A DNA stretch of 64,000 bases from Paenibacillus sp. FSL A5-0031 (lineage in GTDB: Bacteria; Bacillota; Bacilli; Paenibacillales; Paenibacillaceae). The notes under the pieces are model-generated. The model did no database searches and had not been told where the DNA came from. It saw nothing but the letters and a program-made list of their open reading frames with translations. The position numbers and the translations under genes were made by a program. The DNA lies in NCBI RefSeq assembly GCF_001956295.1, contig NZ_MRTD01000023.1, forward strand, positions 41,257 through 105,256, given 5' to 3'. The first letter of the stretch is position 1. Each line of letters begins with the position of its first letter. Below are positions 15,651 through 25,482 of this stretch, one piece after another.

Positions 15651-18600
15651 ATGAAACGTGCAAGGTCTATATTGGCATTCATGCTGGCGCTGCTGCTTAT
15701 GCTTATGGCGGTTCCGGTCTATGCGGATGAGACGGCAGTAGTATCGGAAGGCGGGGGCCAGCCCGAGGCGGCCGTGTCATCCGTAACGGAATCAACCTAC
15801 GTTCGCATCCAGAACAAATGGCAAAGCAATTATTTGTATGAGGATGAAAATGGTATCGTACGGTACGGTTTTCCAAGCTATGAAGATGAGTCCTCGCAAT
15901 GGCTCATCGAGGACCATGATGGCAATAAGCGAATTCAAAACCGTGCAACCGGACATTACATTACGGTCTCAGAGGTTGGGAAGCGGCGTGATGCACTGAC
16001 CAGCCGCGAGATAACGGAGAGTACGCTTGCAGACCAATGGACCATTCATGCGTCCAGCCGCGAGGGTTATGTGGTCATTAAAAGTGCAACTGTGCCGGAG
16101 AATGCCAATCTCGTTATTCATCAAGAGGATTTGCTCGGCTTTGCGGAAGTAAGCAATGACATCAATATAACGTTCGAGAGTCCGCAGTGGGCACTTGAGC
16201 CGGTGGAGTCTGCTGCTCCAATTCGCCTTGCCAACAAGTTCCGAGCAGGACAATATTTGTACGAGGGAGCAAATGGTTTCGTTGATTTTGGCGAGGTGCC
16301 TGCTGCGGATCGCAAATCTCATTGGGTGCTTGTCCCGGGAGCAACGCCGGATTCCTATCGGATTAAAAACCGTGCAACCGGTCATTACATTACGCAAGGA
16401 ATAGACTATGAGCCTATTAAAGCTATCGGACTGGACAACACGAATAAAAGCGAGTGGCTGGTAGCTGACACAGCGGGTGGAGATTTTATCACCTTCCAAA
16501 ACGTTGCAGCTTATCAGGCAGTTCCTTCGACCATTTACGTATTGAATACGCAGTTTTCTGATGACAAACATGTACGCTCAAACAGTTGGTCCGTCCTGGA
16601 TCGAGATAATGCACACTGGCGAATAGAGCTGGCGCCGGATACGCAGCCATACCGTATCGTGAATTTTACAAATGAGAAGGTAGGTACTGCTTATTTGTAT
16701 GAAGATGCTGGGCTGGCAAAGGTTGGCGCACTGACAACACAGGCAGGCCAGAAGTCATTTTACCAGTGGGTAAGGGAAGATTTTAACGGCAAAAAACGTC
16801 TGCGCAACCTAGCAACTGGTCATTATGTTACGCGTGCTGGAGTTAATGAGATCAGTGATCCGCTTAAGGTATCTTCATTAACGGAAAGCTCTGCAGAGGA
16901 TCAATGGTCCTTTAGCAAATCAGCCATTTATGATGACTATCAAAGCATTCAGAGCTATGTTGGTCAAGGCGAATATTTGCATATTCAAGACAATACGGGC
17001 GCAGCCCAAGCAAGTACAATTCAGCCAAATGAGAATGCGGCGCAATGGTTGTTTGAAGACCCGGCATTTAGCGGGGATGGCTCGCCGCAATATATTCGAA
17101 TTCAGAATGAATGGCAAAATTTCTTCTTATACGAGGATGCAGCAGGACAACTGAAATATGGCAATGTCTCCGAAGGCGATTATAAGGGACAATGGTTAGT
17201 TGAACGTTTTAACGGTCGCAAACGTATCCAGAATAGAGCAACAGGCCACTACATTAATTTGCAAAATATGAAGGATGGACGCATTGATGTGACTGAGGTG
17301 GCTGATGACTGGACGAGTGCGATTTGGGTCATCGAAGATGCCGGCGGCTCAAAGCTCATTCACAGCTTGCAGGATGCTAATGATGTTATTGGACAACAAA
17401 AGTATATTAGCTTGCAAAATCTGACGAAATACGCGGAATACGGCGTTATTAATCCAGGATGGGGAAGCCCCAAATGGAAGTTTATACCCGTGACAGACGC
17501 GGCGTTGACGAATGTAAGACTTAAGAACAAGCAAACCGGCAGTTATTTGTATGAAGTTACCGCTGAAGGTGATGATCAAGGCAAGGTTAAGTATGGTGAG
17601 CTTCCAGAAACGGATCTTAGCTCAGTTTGGTTTTTGGAGCGCACGGGCGATGGACCGACCTCGGTGCGGCTGAAAAACCTCAAGACTGGCCACTATGTGT
17701 CAATGGAGCACGTAGGCGGGGATGTTGAAAAGGATGCCCCGACTCAGCAAATTATTGCACAAGGCGGCATTCACGAGAGTTGGGGCAGCGTGAAGTGGAA
17801 CATGGAGCCTGGAACTTCTGATAATTTTGTAGTGCTGCGGAGTGGTTGGGCTCGTCATTTTCTATATTCAGATGGTGAGGGATATACGAAAGTGAACAAG
17901 CTTGTTGCTGATTCGGATAGCGCACAATATGCAGTTGAGCCGCTAGCACTTCCACCGAAGCCTTTGCCAGAGGCACCGATTCGTATAAAAAATAAGGCAA
18001 ACGGCCAATTCTTATATGAAAACAATGGTGGAATTGTCCTTTACGGCAACTTGGCAGAGAACAACGGCTACAGTCATTGGATTATAGAGTCAGAGGGCGG
18101 GAAACAAAGGTTGAAAAACCGTGCTACAGGACATTACATGACAATGACCGGGGATTATGCCTTTATTGAGAGCAAGCAAGCCATTCAAGGCGATGCATTC
18201 TTAGAGTGGGCAGTTGAAAGCACTCCGAGCGGTGCGGAATATATGATTCGCAGCTTGAATGGGAAATACGATGATGAGCTCATTCATGTTCAAAATAATG
18301 CAGGCTACGCAGAGCGTGGATTGTACCCAGCATCATTTGGATCGGTGCAGTGGACGTTTGAGAATGCGCCGGAGCAATTCGAGACGCCGCCAATGGGCGA
18401 GGAGAAGACGAATGACACGGCTACCCCAATATTTGACGACACGAACTATATTCGTATTAAAGAAAAGTCAGGCACAGGCTATTTATATGAAAACAGCGGC
18501 AAGGTGCTCAGCGGCTCAGTGGGGGCAGATAACGCGAGCTCCCAATGGCTGCTTCAGGATTTCAACGGCCGGAGGCTGTTGAAAAACAAAGCTACCGGAC

Positions 18601-21600
18601 ATCTGTTGACGCTACAAGCAGATGGCCTGGCGGCAATTGCGGGTGAGGCTAGAGGCATTGATGCGGCACAATGGACGATTGAGGATCGTACTGGTTATAA
18701 ACGGATTATAAATGCTACGCAGAAAGACGGATTGCTGCTGCTAACGGCTGGCAAGCTGCAATACGGTACGCCAAGTCAAGCAGATGAGGCACTTTGGCAG
18801 TTTGAGCCCGTTGCCTCCAATCAGCGATATGAAGCAGAGAACGCTTTTATGTCTGGCGGCATTAAGGTAAGTAAGGAGTTAACAGGCTTTAAAGGTGCAG
18901 GGTACGCTGGAAACTTCACTGAAACGGGAGATAAAATCAGCTTTACCGTTCATGCTGGGGCAGCAGGCAGCTATTTAACGGTGCTTCGTTCCTTGAACGT
19001 CTCCGATGCGCCAAGCCAGCTTAGCCTTTATGTGAATGGCATACGTATCAAACAAGTGGCGTTTAATGCAGCTGGAGAAAAACAAAGCTGGTCCGAAGCG
19101 GTTATTGAAATGCAGCTTCGCAGCGGTATTAATACGATTACGCTGCAAAAGGATTCAGCGGATTCAGGGCAAGTATGGCTCGATAGCCTTCTAGTCAGAC
19201 AAAGCATCGGCATTGCTTACCGCGGAGCGACAGTTCCGTACATTACCTATGAAGCGGAACATGGATTAACGAACGGTGAGCTGATTGGACCGTCGCGCAG
19301 CTATCGCGAAATCGTTTCTGAGGCATCGGGCAGGCAGGCGGTTAAGCTGGTAGATGAAGGTGATTATGTACAATTTACATTAGCAAAGGCGGCTAATTCA
19401 CTTGTGCTGCGTTATGTCATCCCAGACAGCGCAGACGGGGCTGGTCGAAACGAAACGTTAGGCCTGTACGTAAACGGAGAATTTAAGCAAAATTTAGAGC
19501 TTAGCTCGAAGCATGGCTGGGAGTACGGCAGCTATCCATGGTCTAATGATCCAAAGCAGGGCAATGCACATCGTTTCTTCGATGAAATACATGCTTTGAT
19601 CGGTGATATTCCCGCAGGAGCTACAATCCGTCTGCAGAAGGATGCGGAAAATGCGGCAGATTATTATGTTATTGACCTTGTCGATATGGAGCAGGTGGAA
19701 GGTCCGTTTGCAAAGCCTGATGGATTCCTGTCAGTTGCTGAATACGGAGCTGTACCTAGCGATGGCATTGATGATTCGGCAGCGTTCCATTCTGCAATGA
19801 ATGCAGCGAAAGAACAAGGGAAAGGCGTATGGTTCCCTCAAGGGGTATTTGAGCTTAAGACTGATGTGATTGAATTGGATCAAATCACGATACGCGGTGC
19901 AGGGATGTGGTATACATCGCTGATCGGTGCGAGGTTTATTGGCAAAGGCGCTAATATTGGCGTATATGATCTACTCATCGACGGCGACCTGAATATTCGT
20001 GATGATGAAGCGCTGACCCATGCTTTTTATGGCGGCTTCGGCAAAGGCTCGGTCATTCAGAATGTTTGGGTCGAGCATTCAAAAACAGGGCTATGGCTGT
20101 CCAAGGTAAGGGGCAGCGACGAAATAACGGATGGCCTGCATATGGTTGGCCTTCGTTTGCGCAATTTGATGGCCGACGGCATCAACTTCTCCGTAGGCAC
20201 GAGCAATAGTGTGATGGAGCAATCGGATATCCGATATCCAGGCGATGATGGTTTGGCGATGTGGTCGGCGGAAGGACGCGCAAGCATCAACAATACGGCG
20301 CGTTTTAATACGGTGGCTTTGCCTTGGCTGGCCGATAACTTCGTTATTTTTGGCGGGCAAGACAATAAGCTTCAAGATAACATCGGTACGGATACAATTA
20401 CGAACGGAGCGGGCATTGCCGTGTCGACACGCTTTAATCCTGTGGCATTCAGCGGCACAACGGTTGTGGAGCGCAATACACTGGTTCGTACGGGCAGCGC
20501 CGACTCTGCGTACAACATTAATTTAGGTGCGATCTGGATTTTTGCTGGCGAGAAGGATTTGAACGGCGAGGTCATTGTACGGGACAACGTCGCACTCGAC
20601 AGTACGTATGCCGGTTTAATTGTTCACGGCGGCGGATTCAGCATTGATCATGTGAAGCTGCAAAATATCGTGCTCGACGGAATGGGAACAAACGGAATTG
20701 ACGTGACAAGCGGTGTTTCGGGCAATATTCAGGTGGACAATGTCATTGTGCGTGGCGAGCGGATAGCGACACTAGCAAGCTCAAATGATCAATTATCGTT
20801 CACCGAGCAAAATGAAGGTTTTGCCAATCGTCCGAAGCCATTCCGCATAGCTCTTGAGAATGGCAATAGAGGACCGCTGTCGTTGACTGTGGGTGATACA
20901 AAAGCTATAAAGGTGTTTGATCAAGCAGGCGTCGATGTCACAGCGGATGCGATCATAACGATTGCGCAAGCAGACATTGCAGCTATTAATGATGATAGAC
21001 AGCTTCGCGCACTAAAGATCGGCCATACCGCACTTACCGTGTCACATGGCTCGCAAAGTAGAGTGTATACGGTGGAAGTGAAGGCGGTCGTTGTGCCAGA
21101 GGAAGGAAATGAAGGCAGCAGTGGCGGTTCAGGTTCAGGCCAAATCGGCGGCGCGATGAATACAGCGCAAAATGACAGCAAGCTAAAGACAGATGCCGCA
21201 AGCAAGCTTGAGCGGATTATCTTCGCCAAAGGTACGTTAACATCAAATGGAGAAATCTCCTTCTCCGCACAAGCTCTTCTTGAAGCGCTTAAGAGCAGTC
21301 CAAAAGCGATTGTCATCATGGAGCAGGGTACAGCTTCGTATGAATTCCCGTTGGCGCTTGTAAACGGCGTTCTGGAGGAGGCAAAGCTTTCGAATAACGG
21401 TAAGCTAATTGTTACTTTCTCAATCAAGCCTGTTAGTCAACTAGTGCTTGATAACATTAGGGCGAAAACCAAAGCCGCAGGCTTTGAGCTTGCAGGTGAT
21501 CCTGTTGATTTTATTATTTCCGTCACGGATGGAAGCACATCAGCAGAAGTACACAGCCTTGGCGGCAAATATGTGATGCGTACGATGACAGTAGACCGTG

Positions 21601-22328
21601 AACTGGATGCCAAAACAGCAACAGCGCTCGTATTTGATCCGGCAACGGGAGCTTTCCGTTACGTTCCGGCTTTGTTCCGATCAGCTGAAGGGAAAACCAC
21701 TGTCACCATTTGGAGTACTAGCAACAGCAGCTACGTAGTCGTTTTAAATCCCAAAACTTTTGCAGACATTAGCAGCCACTGGGCAAAATCGAATATTGAG
21801 CTGCTCGCTTCCAAACAAATTGTGAGCGGTGCAACGGCGTCGAGCTTTGCTCCTAACCGTACAGTTACGCGCGCTGAGTTTGCGGCAATGCTTGTAAGAG
21901 CGCTTGGACTCCAAAATAGTGGAGGCAAGCAGGCGTCAGTGTTCAGCGATGTTGCGCCGGGCGCTTGGTATGCGGATGCGATTGCAACAGCTGCAAGATT
22001 TGAACTGATTAAAGGCTTCGAGGACGGAACCTTCCGTCCGAATACGACCATTACGCGCGAGCAAATGGCAGTAATGGCAGCAAGCGCATTAAAATTTGCA
22101 GAAGCAGCAGGAGCTAACGTCAAGAAAGAAGTTAATGAGGCTGCCAGCTTTAAAGACGAAGCAGCTATACATGGCTGGGCGCTTGATGCGGTTACTCGGG
22201 TTGCAGCAGCAGGTATTTTGGAGGGCAAAGGAAATCAATCATTCTTGCCTCTAGATCTAGCAAGCCGTGCCGAAGCAGCAACGATGATTACTCGGTTATT
22301 GCAATTCGTAGAGCTGCTGGATAAGTAA
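15651..22328 (+). CDS. S-layer-anchored multidomain GH87 alpha-1,3-glucanase/mycodextranase-like protein
   Basis: A 2225-residue secreted protein. A signal peptide (MLALLLMLMAVPVYADE) is followed by seven units of about 143 residues (about 50-1055), each with a YLYE motif and an N(R/L/K)xTGHY motif, the size of a beta-trefoil. Two CBM6/35-like modules begin with YEAEN (about 1058) and YEAEH (about 1197). The catalytic beta-helix (about 1358-1715) shows EYGAVPSDGIDDSAAF, IRGAGMWYTS, ADGINFS (Asp1509) and YPGDDGLAMWS (Asp1532-Asp1533). That 23-plus-1 spacing is the one I recall for the aspartate triad of Bacillus/Paenibacillus GH87 enzymes. An Ig-like domain, a Gly/Ser linker and three SLH domains (about 2035-2225) follow. 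It probably digests fungal or dental alpha-1,3-glucan at the cell surface. ATG 15651 follows GGGGAGG. Confidence 0.87.
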   Translation: MKRARSILAFMLALLLMLMAVPVYADETAVVSEGGGQPEAAVSSVTESTYVRIQNKWQSNYLYEDENGIVRYGFPSYEDESSQWLIEDHDGNKRIQNRATGHYITVSEVGKRRDALTSREITESTLADQWTIHASSREGYVVIKSATVPENANLVIHQEDLLGFAEVSNDINITFESPQWALEPVESAAPIRLANKFRAGQYLYEGANGFVDFGEVPAADRKSHWVLVPGATPDSYRIKNRATGHYITQGIDYEPIKAIGLDNTNKSEWLVADTAGGDFITFQNVAAYQAVPSTIYVLNTQFSDDKHVRSNSWSVLDRDNAHWRIELAPDTQPYRIVNFTNEKVGTAYLYEDAGLAKVGALTTQAGQKSFYQWVREDFNGKKRLRNLATGHYVTRAGVNEISDPLKVSSLTESSAEDQWSFSKSAIYDDYQSIQSYVGQGEYLHIQDNTGAAQASTIQPNENAAQWLFEDPAFSGDGSPQYIRIQNEWQNFFLYEDAAGQLKYGNVSEGDYKGQWLVERFNGRKRIQNRATGHYINLQNMKDGRIDVTEVADDWTSAIWVIEDAGGSKLIHSLQDANDVIGQQKYISLQNLTKYAEYGVINPGWGSPKWKFIPVTDAALTNVRLKNKQTGSYLYEVTAEGDDQGKVKYGELPETDLSSVWFLERTGDGPTSVRLKNLKTGHYVSMEHVGGDVEKDAPTQQIIAQGGIHESWGSVKWNMEPGTSDNFVVLRSGWARHFLYSDGEGYTKVNKLVADSDSAQYAVEPLALPPKPLPEAPIRIKNKANGQFLYENNGGIVLYGNLAENNGYSHWIIESEGGKQRLKNRATGHYMTMTGDYAFIESKQAIQGDAFLEWAVESTPSGAEYMIRSLNGKYDDELIHVQNNAGYAERGLYPASFGSVQWTFENAPEQFETPPMGEEKTNDTATPIFDDTNYIRIKEKSGTGYLYENSGKVLSGSVGADNASSQWLLQDFNGRRLLKNKATGHLLTLQADGLAAIAGEARGIDAAQWTIEDRTGYKRIINATQKDGLLLLTAGKLQYGTPSQADEALWQFEPVASNQRYEAENAFMSGGIKVSKELTGFKGAGYAGNFTETGDKISFTVHAGAAGSYLTVLRSLNVSDAPSQLSLYVNGIRIKQVAFNAAGEKQSWSEAVIEMQLRSGINTITLQKDSADSGQVWLDSLLVRQSIGIAYRGATVPYITYEAEHGLTNGELIGPSRSYREIVSEASGRQAVKLVDEGDYVQFTLAKAANSLVLRYVIPDSADGAGRNETLGLYVNGEFKQNLELSSKHGWEYGSYPWSNDPKQGNAHRFFDEIHALIGDIPAGATIRLQKDAENAADYYVIDLVDMEQVEGPFAKPDGFLSVAEYGAVPSDGIDDSAAFHSAMNAAKEQGKGVWFPQGVFELKTDVIELDQITIRGAGMWYTSLIGARFIGKGANIGVYDLLIDGDLNIRDDEALTHAFYGGFGKGSVIQNVWVEHSKTGLWLSKVRGSDEITDGLHMVGLRLRNLMADGINFSVGTSNSVMEQSDIRYPGDDGLAMWSAEGRASINNTARFNTVALPWLADNFVIFGGQDNKLQDNIGTDTITNGAGIAVSTRFNPVAFSGTTVVERNTLVRTGSADSAYNINLGAIWIFAGEKDLNGEVIVRDNVALDSTYAGLIVHGGGFSIDHVKLQNIVLDGMGTNGIDVTSGVSGNIQVDNVIVRGERIATLASSNDQLSFTEQNEGFANRPKPFRIALENGNRGPLSLTVGDTKAIKVFDQAGVDVTADAIITIAQADIAAINDDRQLRALKIGHTALTVSHGSQSRVYTVEVKAVVVPEEGNEGSSGGSGSGQIGGAMNTAQNDSKLKTDAASKLERIIFAKGTLTSNGEISFSAQALLEALKSSPKAIVIMEQGTASYEFPLALVNGVLEEAKLSNNGKLIVTFSIKPVSQLVLDNIRAKTKAAGFELAGDPVDFIISVTDGSTSAEVHSLGGKYVMRTMTVDRELDAKTATALVFDPATGAFRYVPALFRSAEGKTTVTIWSTSNSSYVVVLNPKTFADISSHWAKSNIELLASKQIVSGATASSFAPNRTVTRAEFAAMLVRALGLQNSGGKQASVFSDVAPGAWYADAIATAARFELIKGFEDGTFRPNTTITREQMAVMAASALKFAEAAGANVKKEVNEAASFKDEAAIHGWALDAVTRVAAAGILEGKGNQSFLPLDLASRAEAATMITRLLQFVELLDK

Positions 22329-22337
22329 TATGCAATG

Positions 22338-22390
22338 AAAAACGGTGTCAACCTGTCCCGCGAGGGCTAACAGGTCGACACCGTTTTTTT
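22338..22390 (+). terminator. Terminator after the glucanase gene
   Basis: AAAACGGTGTC and ACCTGT pair with ACAGGT and GACACCGTTTT, followed by T7. The stem is long and interrupted by a single mismatch. The A-rich 5' arm gives T's on the reverse strand as well, so it may also serve the gene ending at 22398. Confidence 0.88.
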
Positions 22391-22397
22391 GTATAAC

Positions 22398-22613
22398 TTA
22401 ACGTTTTCTAAGTAGAAAAAACTCGCATTCTTTTCGGTTATGATAGGCAATATCGCTTACCCCCGATTGGGTCACAATCGTGCTATCATCAAACCGCACA
22501 ACCAGCGAGCTGGCATCGATGAGCTGATTGTCTTGAAACACGCGAATGCGCTGCTGCAGTTCGATAACCTCTTCAAAGTCCTGATCGGTGCTGAGTCGTA
22601 GAGTAATGGCCAT
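22398..22613 (-). CDS. Small protein of unknown function (71 aa)
   Basis: A 71-residue soluble protein, hydrophilic, with Asp/Glu/Arg-rich helices in the first half (MAITLRLSTDQDFEEVIELQ) and a C-terminal LLRKR tail. I recognise no family. It is supported by a strong ribosome binding site, AAAGGAG 5 nt before the ATG on the minus strand, and by an isolated position with a terminator downstream. It is divergent from the sensor-kinase gene, 156 nt from its start. Confidence 0.6.
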   Translation of the reverse strand: MAITLRLSTDQDFEEVIELQQRIRVFQDNQLIDASSLVVRFDDSTIVTQSGVSDIAYHNRKECEFFLLRKR

Positions 22614-22769
22614 ATATACTCCTTTAATACGGAAAATGATTTCTTATAGTCTATCCCATGTTAGATCGTGTTGCAAAGTTGTCTTTGTTTCTCTTTGTCC
22701 CCTCAGGGCAACCTATGTTACATTGTATTCACGAAAAACGAATTGTCAAAAGGAGAAGGAGATACGAGC

Positions 22770-24245
22770 ATGTCCATCCGCGTTCGGCTGCTATTGTCCT
22801 ACAGCTGTATTCTTATCGTTACGATCGTATTGTTTCTTGCCGCTGCTCTGCTCTTTGTAGTAGCGATAACAGGCGATGTGCGAAGCGTAAAGGACTTTTA
22901 CAATATTCATTATTCCGTTAATCCATTGTCTGAGCAGGAGGAAACGATTTTCCTTGATCTAAAGTATTTGGCGAAAAATGAACCCGACTCGCTTCTTGAT
23001 CATACACTGCTCAATCAATATAATTACAAGCTTCGTTCGGTACAAGCGGAGCTGGTTATAAGAAAAGGCAACGAGGCGATTTATTCATCCTTGTCCGTAA
23101 AACAGCCCCAATTCATCACGTTTTTGCCTGACTATGAGATGGAAAACAATGCAATCCGCAACACCCTGCAAATAGGGGACCATTTTTATGCTTATGCGAA
23201 ATTTGATTTTCGTTTTCCAGACCAATCCAAGGGAAGCGTGCTCGTTGTAAGGGAGCGCAGTCCATTTGCAGAGGTTGTTCGTACACTCTTGCCAATTATA
23301 TTAGGCGTGCTGTTTATCGTGCTTTTGCTCATGAATATGCTGCTTTATTATTTTTTGACGCGCAGTATTATTAAGCCGCTTGATCTGCTTCGGAAGTCGA
23401 CAGAGCGCATTAAGGAAGGCGATTTGGAGTTTGAGCTGCAAGCGGTAGGCAGCGATGAGATTGCAAGGTTAAGCGAAGCCTTTGAAGATATGAGAATGAA
23501 GCTGAAGCAATCGGTAGAGAAGCAGCTGCAATATGAGCAAAATCGCAAGGAGCTTGTCGCGAACATTACACATGATCTGAAAACGCCGATTACTTCGATT
23601 AAAGCAAGCATTGAAGGCATTCGGGACGGTGTACCGGATACAAAGCAAAAGATGGAGCGTTATGTGAATACGATTTTGACCAAGGCCGAGCATATGGATC
23701 AACTGATTGACGAGCTTTTTCTATACTCGAAGCTTGATTTGAAGCAGCTGCCGTTTACATTCGAGGAAATCAGCTTGGGGCAATTCATAGAGGACTATGC
23801 CGAGGATTTGCAATTTGATTTGCAAGATAAAGGCGTTGCGCTGACGTGGGACATTGTTCATTCGGAATCTACTAATGTGCTTGCCGACCGAGATAAGCTG
23901 AAGCGAGTTCTAACCAACATTATGGACAACGCCATGAAATTTATGTTGGACGAGCCAAAGCAAATAGGGATATCGCTAAGTGTGGAGACTGATTTCGTTA
24001 GATTAATGATTAGCGACAGCGGCTCAGGAATATCGGAGGAAGCTCTCCCGTTTATTTTTGAACGTTTTTTCCGCGAGGATCTCTCACGCAGCCAGCAGAC
24101 CGGTGGCAGCGGCCTAGGACTTGCGATTACGAAACAAATTATCGAAGGGCATAACGGCAGCATTTATGCTGAGAGCAAGCTTGGAGCGGGAACTAGTATG
24201 ATCATCAAGCTGCCGCTCGCGAGAAGCATAGGAGGACGAACATGA
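22770..24245 (+). CDS. Sensor histidine kinase (HAMP-HisKA-HATPase)
   Basis: A 491-residue membrane kinase: an N-terminal helix (LLLSYSCILIVTIVLFLAAALLFVVA), an extracellular sensor region of about 130 residues, a second helix near 174-198, a HAMP segment, and the H box NITHDLKTPITSIKAS with phospho-acceptor His268. The ATP-binding motifs are NIMDNAMKF (N box), DSGSGISEEALPFIFERFF (G1/F) and GGSGLGLAI (G2). ATG 22770 follows AAAGGAGAAGGAG; the frame extends back to TTG 22668 without a ribosome binding site. It overlaps the response regulator gene by 4 nt. The architecture resembles envelope-stress kinases of Firmicutes; the signal is unknown. Confidence 0.93.
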   Translation: MSIRVRLLLSYSCILIVTIVLFLAAALLFVVAITGDVRSVKDFYNIHYSVNPLSEQEETIFLDLKYLAKNEPDSLLDHTLLNQYNYKLRSVQAELVIRKGNEAIYSSLSVKQPQFITFLPDYEMENNAIRNTLQIGDHFYAYAKFDFRFPDQSKGSVLVVRERSPFAEVVRTLLPIILGVLFIVLLLMNMLLYYFLTRSIIKPLDLLRKSTERIKEGDLEFELQAVGSDEIARLSEAFEDMRMKLKQSVEKQLQYEQNRKELVANITHDLKTPITSIKASIEGIRDGVPDTKQKMERYVNTILTKAEHMDQLIDELFLYSKLDLKQLPFTFEEISLGQFIEDYAEDLQFDLQDKGVALTWDIVHSESTNVLADRDKLKRVLTNIMDNAMKFMLDEPKQIGISLSVETDFVRLMISDSGSGISEEALPFIFERFFREDLSRSQQTGGSGLGLAITKQIIEGHNGSIYAESKLGAGTSMIIKLPLARSIGGRT

Positions 24246-24934
24246 CGAGAATTCTCATTATTGAAGATGAAGTGTCGATAGCTGAGGTGGAAAAGGATTA
24301 TTTTGAGCTGCATGGTTTTTCTGCGGACATATGTTTAACAGGAACAGAGGGGCTCCGCGCTGCTGTAGAAGGTGAATATGATCTGATCGTACTAGATTTG
24401 CAGCTGCCAGGCATGGATGGATATGAGATTTGTCGTCAAATCCGTGCGGTAAAGGAGGTTCCTATCCTTATCGTATCTGCCAAAAAAGAAGAGATCGATA
24501 AAATTCGCGGGTTAAGCTTAGGGGCGGATGATTATATAACGAAGCCGTTTAGTCCAAGTGAGCTGGTCGCCCGCGCGAAAGCACATTTGCAGCGCTACAA
24601 GCGATTGATGGGAAACCGCGATACCAAAGCCTCAAATAAGATCCAAATACGCGGCTTGCAGATTGATGCCTCTTCCCGGCGCGTGTACGTCAACGACCAA
24701 GAGGTGCAGTTCACGACAAAGGAATTTGATCTGCTCTCTTTTCTAGCATTGAACCCTAATCATGTATTCAGCAAGCAAGAGCTGTTTGAACAGCTGTGGG
24801 GGATGGATTCACTGGGCGAGATTGCGACGGTAACCGTTCATATACGCAGGTTAAGAGAAAAAATAGAAGCGGATCCTTCGAATCCGCAATATATTGAAAC
24901 CATTTGGGGCGCAGGGTATCGGCTCACGATTTAG
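24242..24934 (+). CDS. OmpR/PhoB-family response regulator
   Basis: A 230-residue regulator. The receiver domain has acidic EDE (8-10), phospho-acceptor Asp52 in LIVLDLQLPGMDG and the conserved Lys in YITKPFSP. The C-terminal winged helix has FTTKEFDLLSFLALNPNHVFSKQELFEQLWG and VTVHIRRLREKIEADP. Its ATG overlaps the stop of the upstream kinase (ATGA), which makes the pair a single translationally coupled unit. Target genes are not evident; the neighbours are a SpoIIAA-like gene on the other strand and yunB. Confidence 0.94.
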   Translation: MTRILIIEDEVSIAEVEKDYFELHGFSADICLTGTEGLRAAVEGEYDLIVLDLQLPGMDGYEICRQIRAVKEVPILIVSAKKEEIDKIRGLSLGADDYITKPFSPSELVARAKAHLQRYKRLMGNRDTKASNKIQIRGLQIDASSRRVYVNDQEVQFTTKEFDLLSFLALNPNHVFSKQELFEQLWGMDSLGEIATVTVHIRRLREKIEADPSNPQYIETIWGAGYRLTI

Positions 24935-24948
24935 ACGGATAAAATAGA

Positions 24949-25332
24949 CTATTCCGGTACGCTATAGTTATTTAACCAGTGGAAGGCTTGTTCAGCATCG
25001 CTAAAAAAATGTACAGATGGTTTGGTATTGGTTTGCTGCAAGTGATTCAGAATTTCACCATCTTCCAATAGGAATGCGATGGCTTTGCTATGACTCAAAA
25101 GGCTTTCATTAAAAAATTTATCTTTCCATGCTTTTTGAACCGAAAAATGGTCGGGTGTATAGCCTTTTCGATCTACTAACAAACGGTATTTTCGCCCCTC
25201 TGCCATGAATGGCTGACACGCCTGCTCGAAACCATTTAACCAGTCATTAACATCATCTATGCTTATATTTCCAATCAGACGAGTAACAATTAAATCTCCT
25301 GAAACGGTTGTGCTAATATTGCGTTCACTCAA
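24949..25332 (-). CDS. SpoIIAA/STAS-like small protein (tentative)
   Basis: A 127-residue soluble protein. The pattern of an N-terminal strand (DLIVTRLIGNIS), a helix DVNDWLNGFEQACQPF, a strand YRLLVDRKGYTP, then KAIAFLLEDG and a C-terminal FFSDAEQAFHWLNNY resembles the SpoIIAA-like/STAS fold proteins that often carry no phospho-serine. No catalytic residues are visible. The start is TTG 25332 with GGGAG 10 nt upstream. It is convergent with the response regulator, 14 nt away, with no clear terminator between. The assignment is by shape only. Confidence 0.5.
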   Translation of the reverse strand: MSERNISTTVSGDLIVTRLIGNISIDDVNDWLNGFEQACQPFMAEGRKYRLLVDRKGYTPDHFSVQKAWKDKFFNESLLSHSKAIAFLLEDGEILNHLQQTNTKPSVHFFSDAEQAFHWLNNYSVPE

Positions 25333-25482
25333 CTAAATTCAACTCCCTTAGTTACAATTATGTATAACGTTTCCATAATGTCAATAAGGCTGCAACTTGC
25401 TGAGGTCGTCTTCTTTTTTGACCAAGTTCTGCATAAGTATGGGTAACAAAGAGTGTGCAGCTTGGTGCGGGAGGGGATCGGA

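Noticed and set aside
15807..18830. Tandem DNA repeat array inside the glucanase gene
   Set aside because: The repetition is at protein-domain level (about 143 residues per unit); DNA copies are strongly diverged, so I did not list a DNA repeat.
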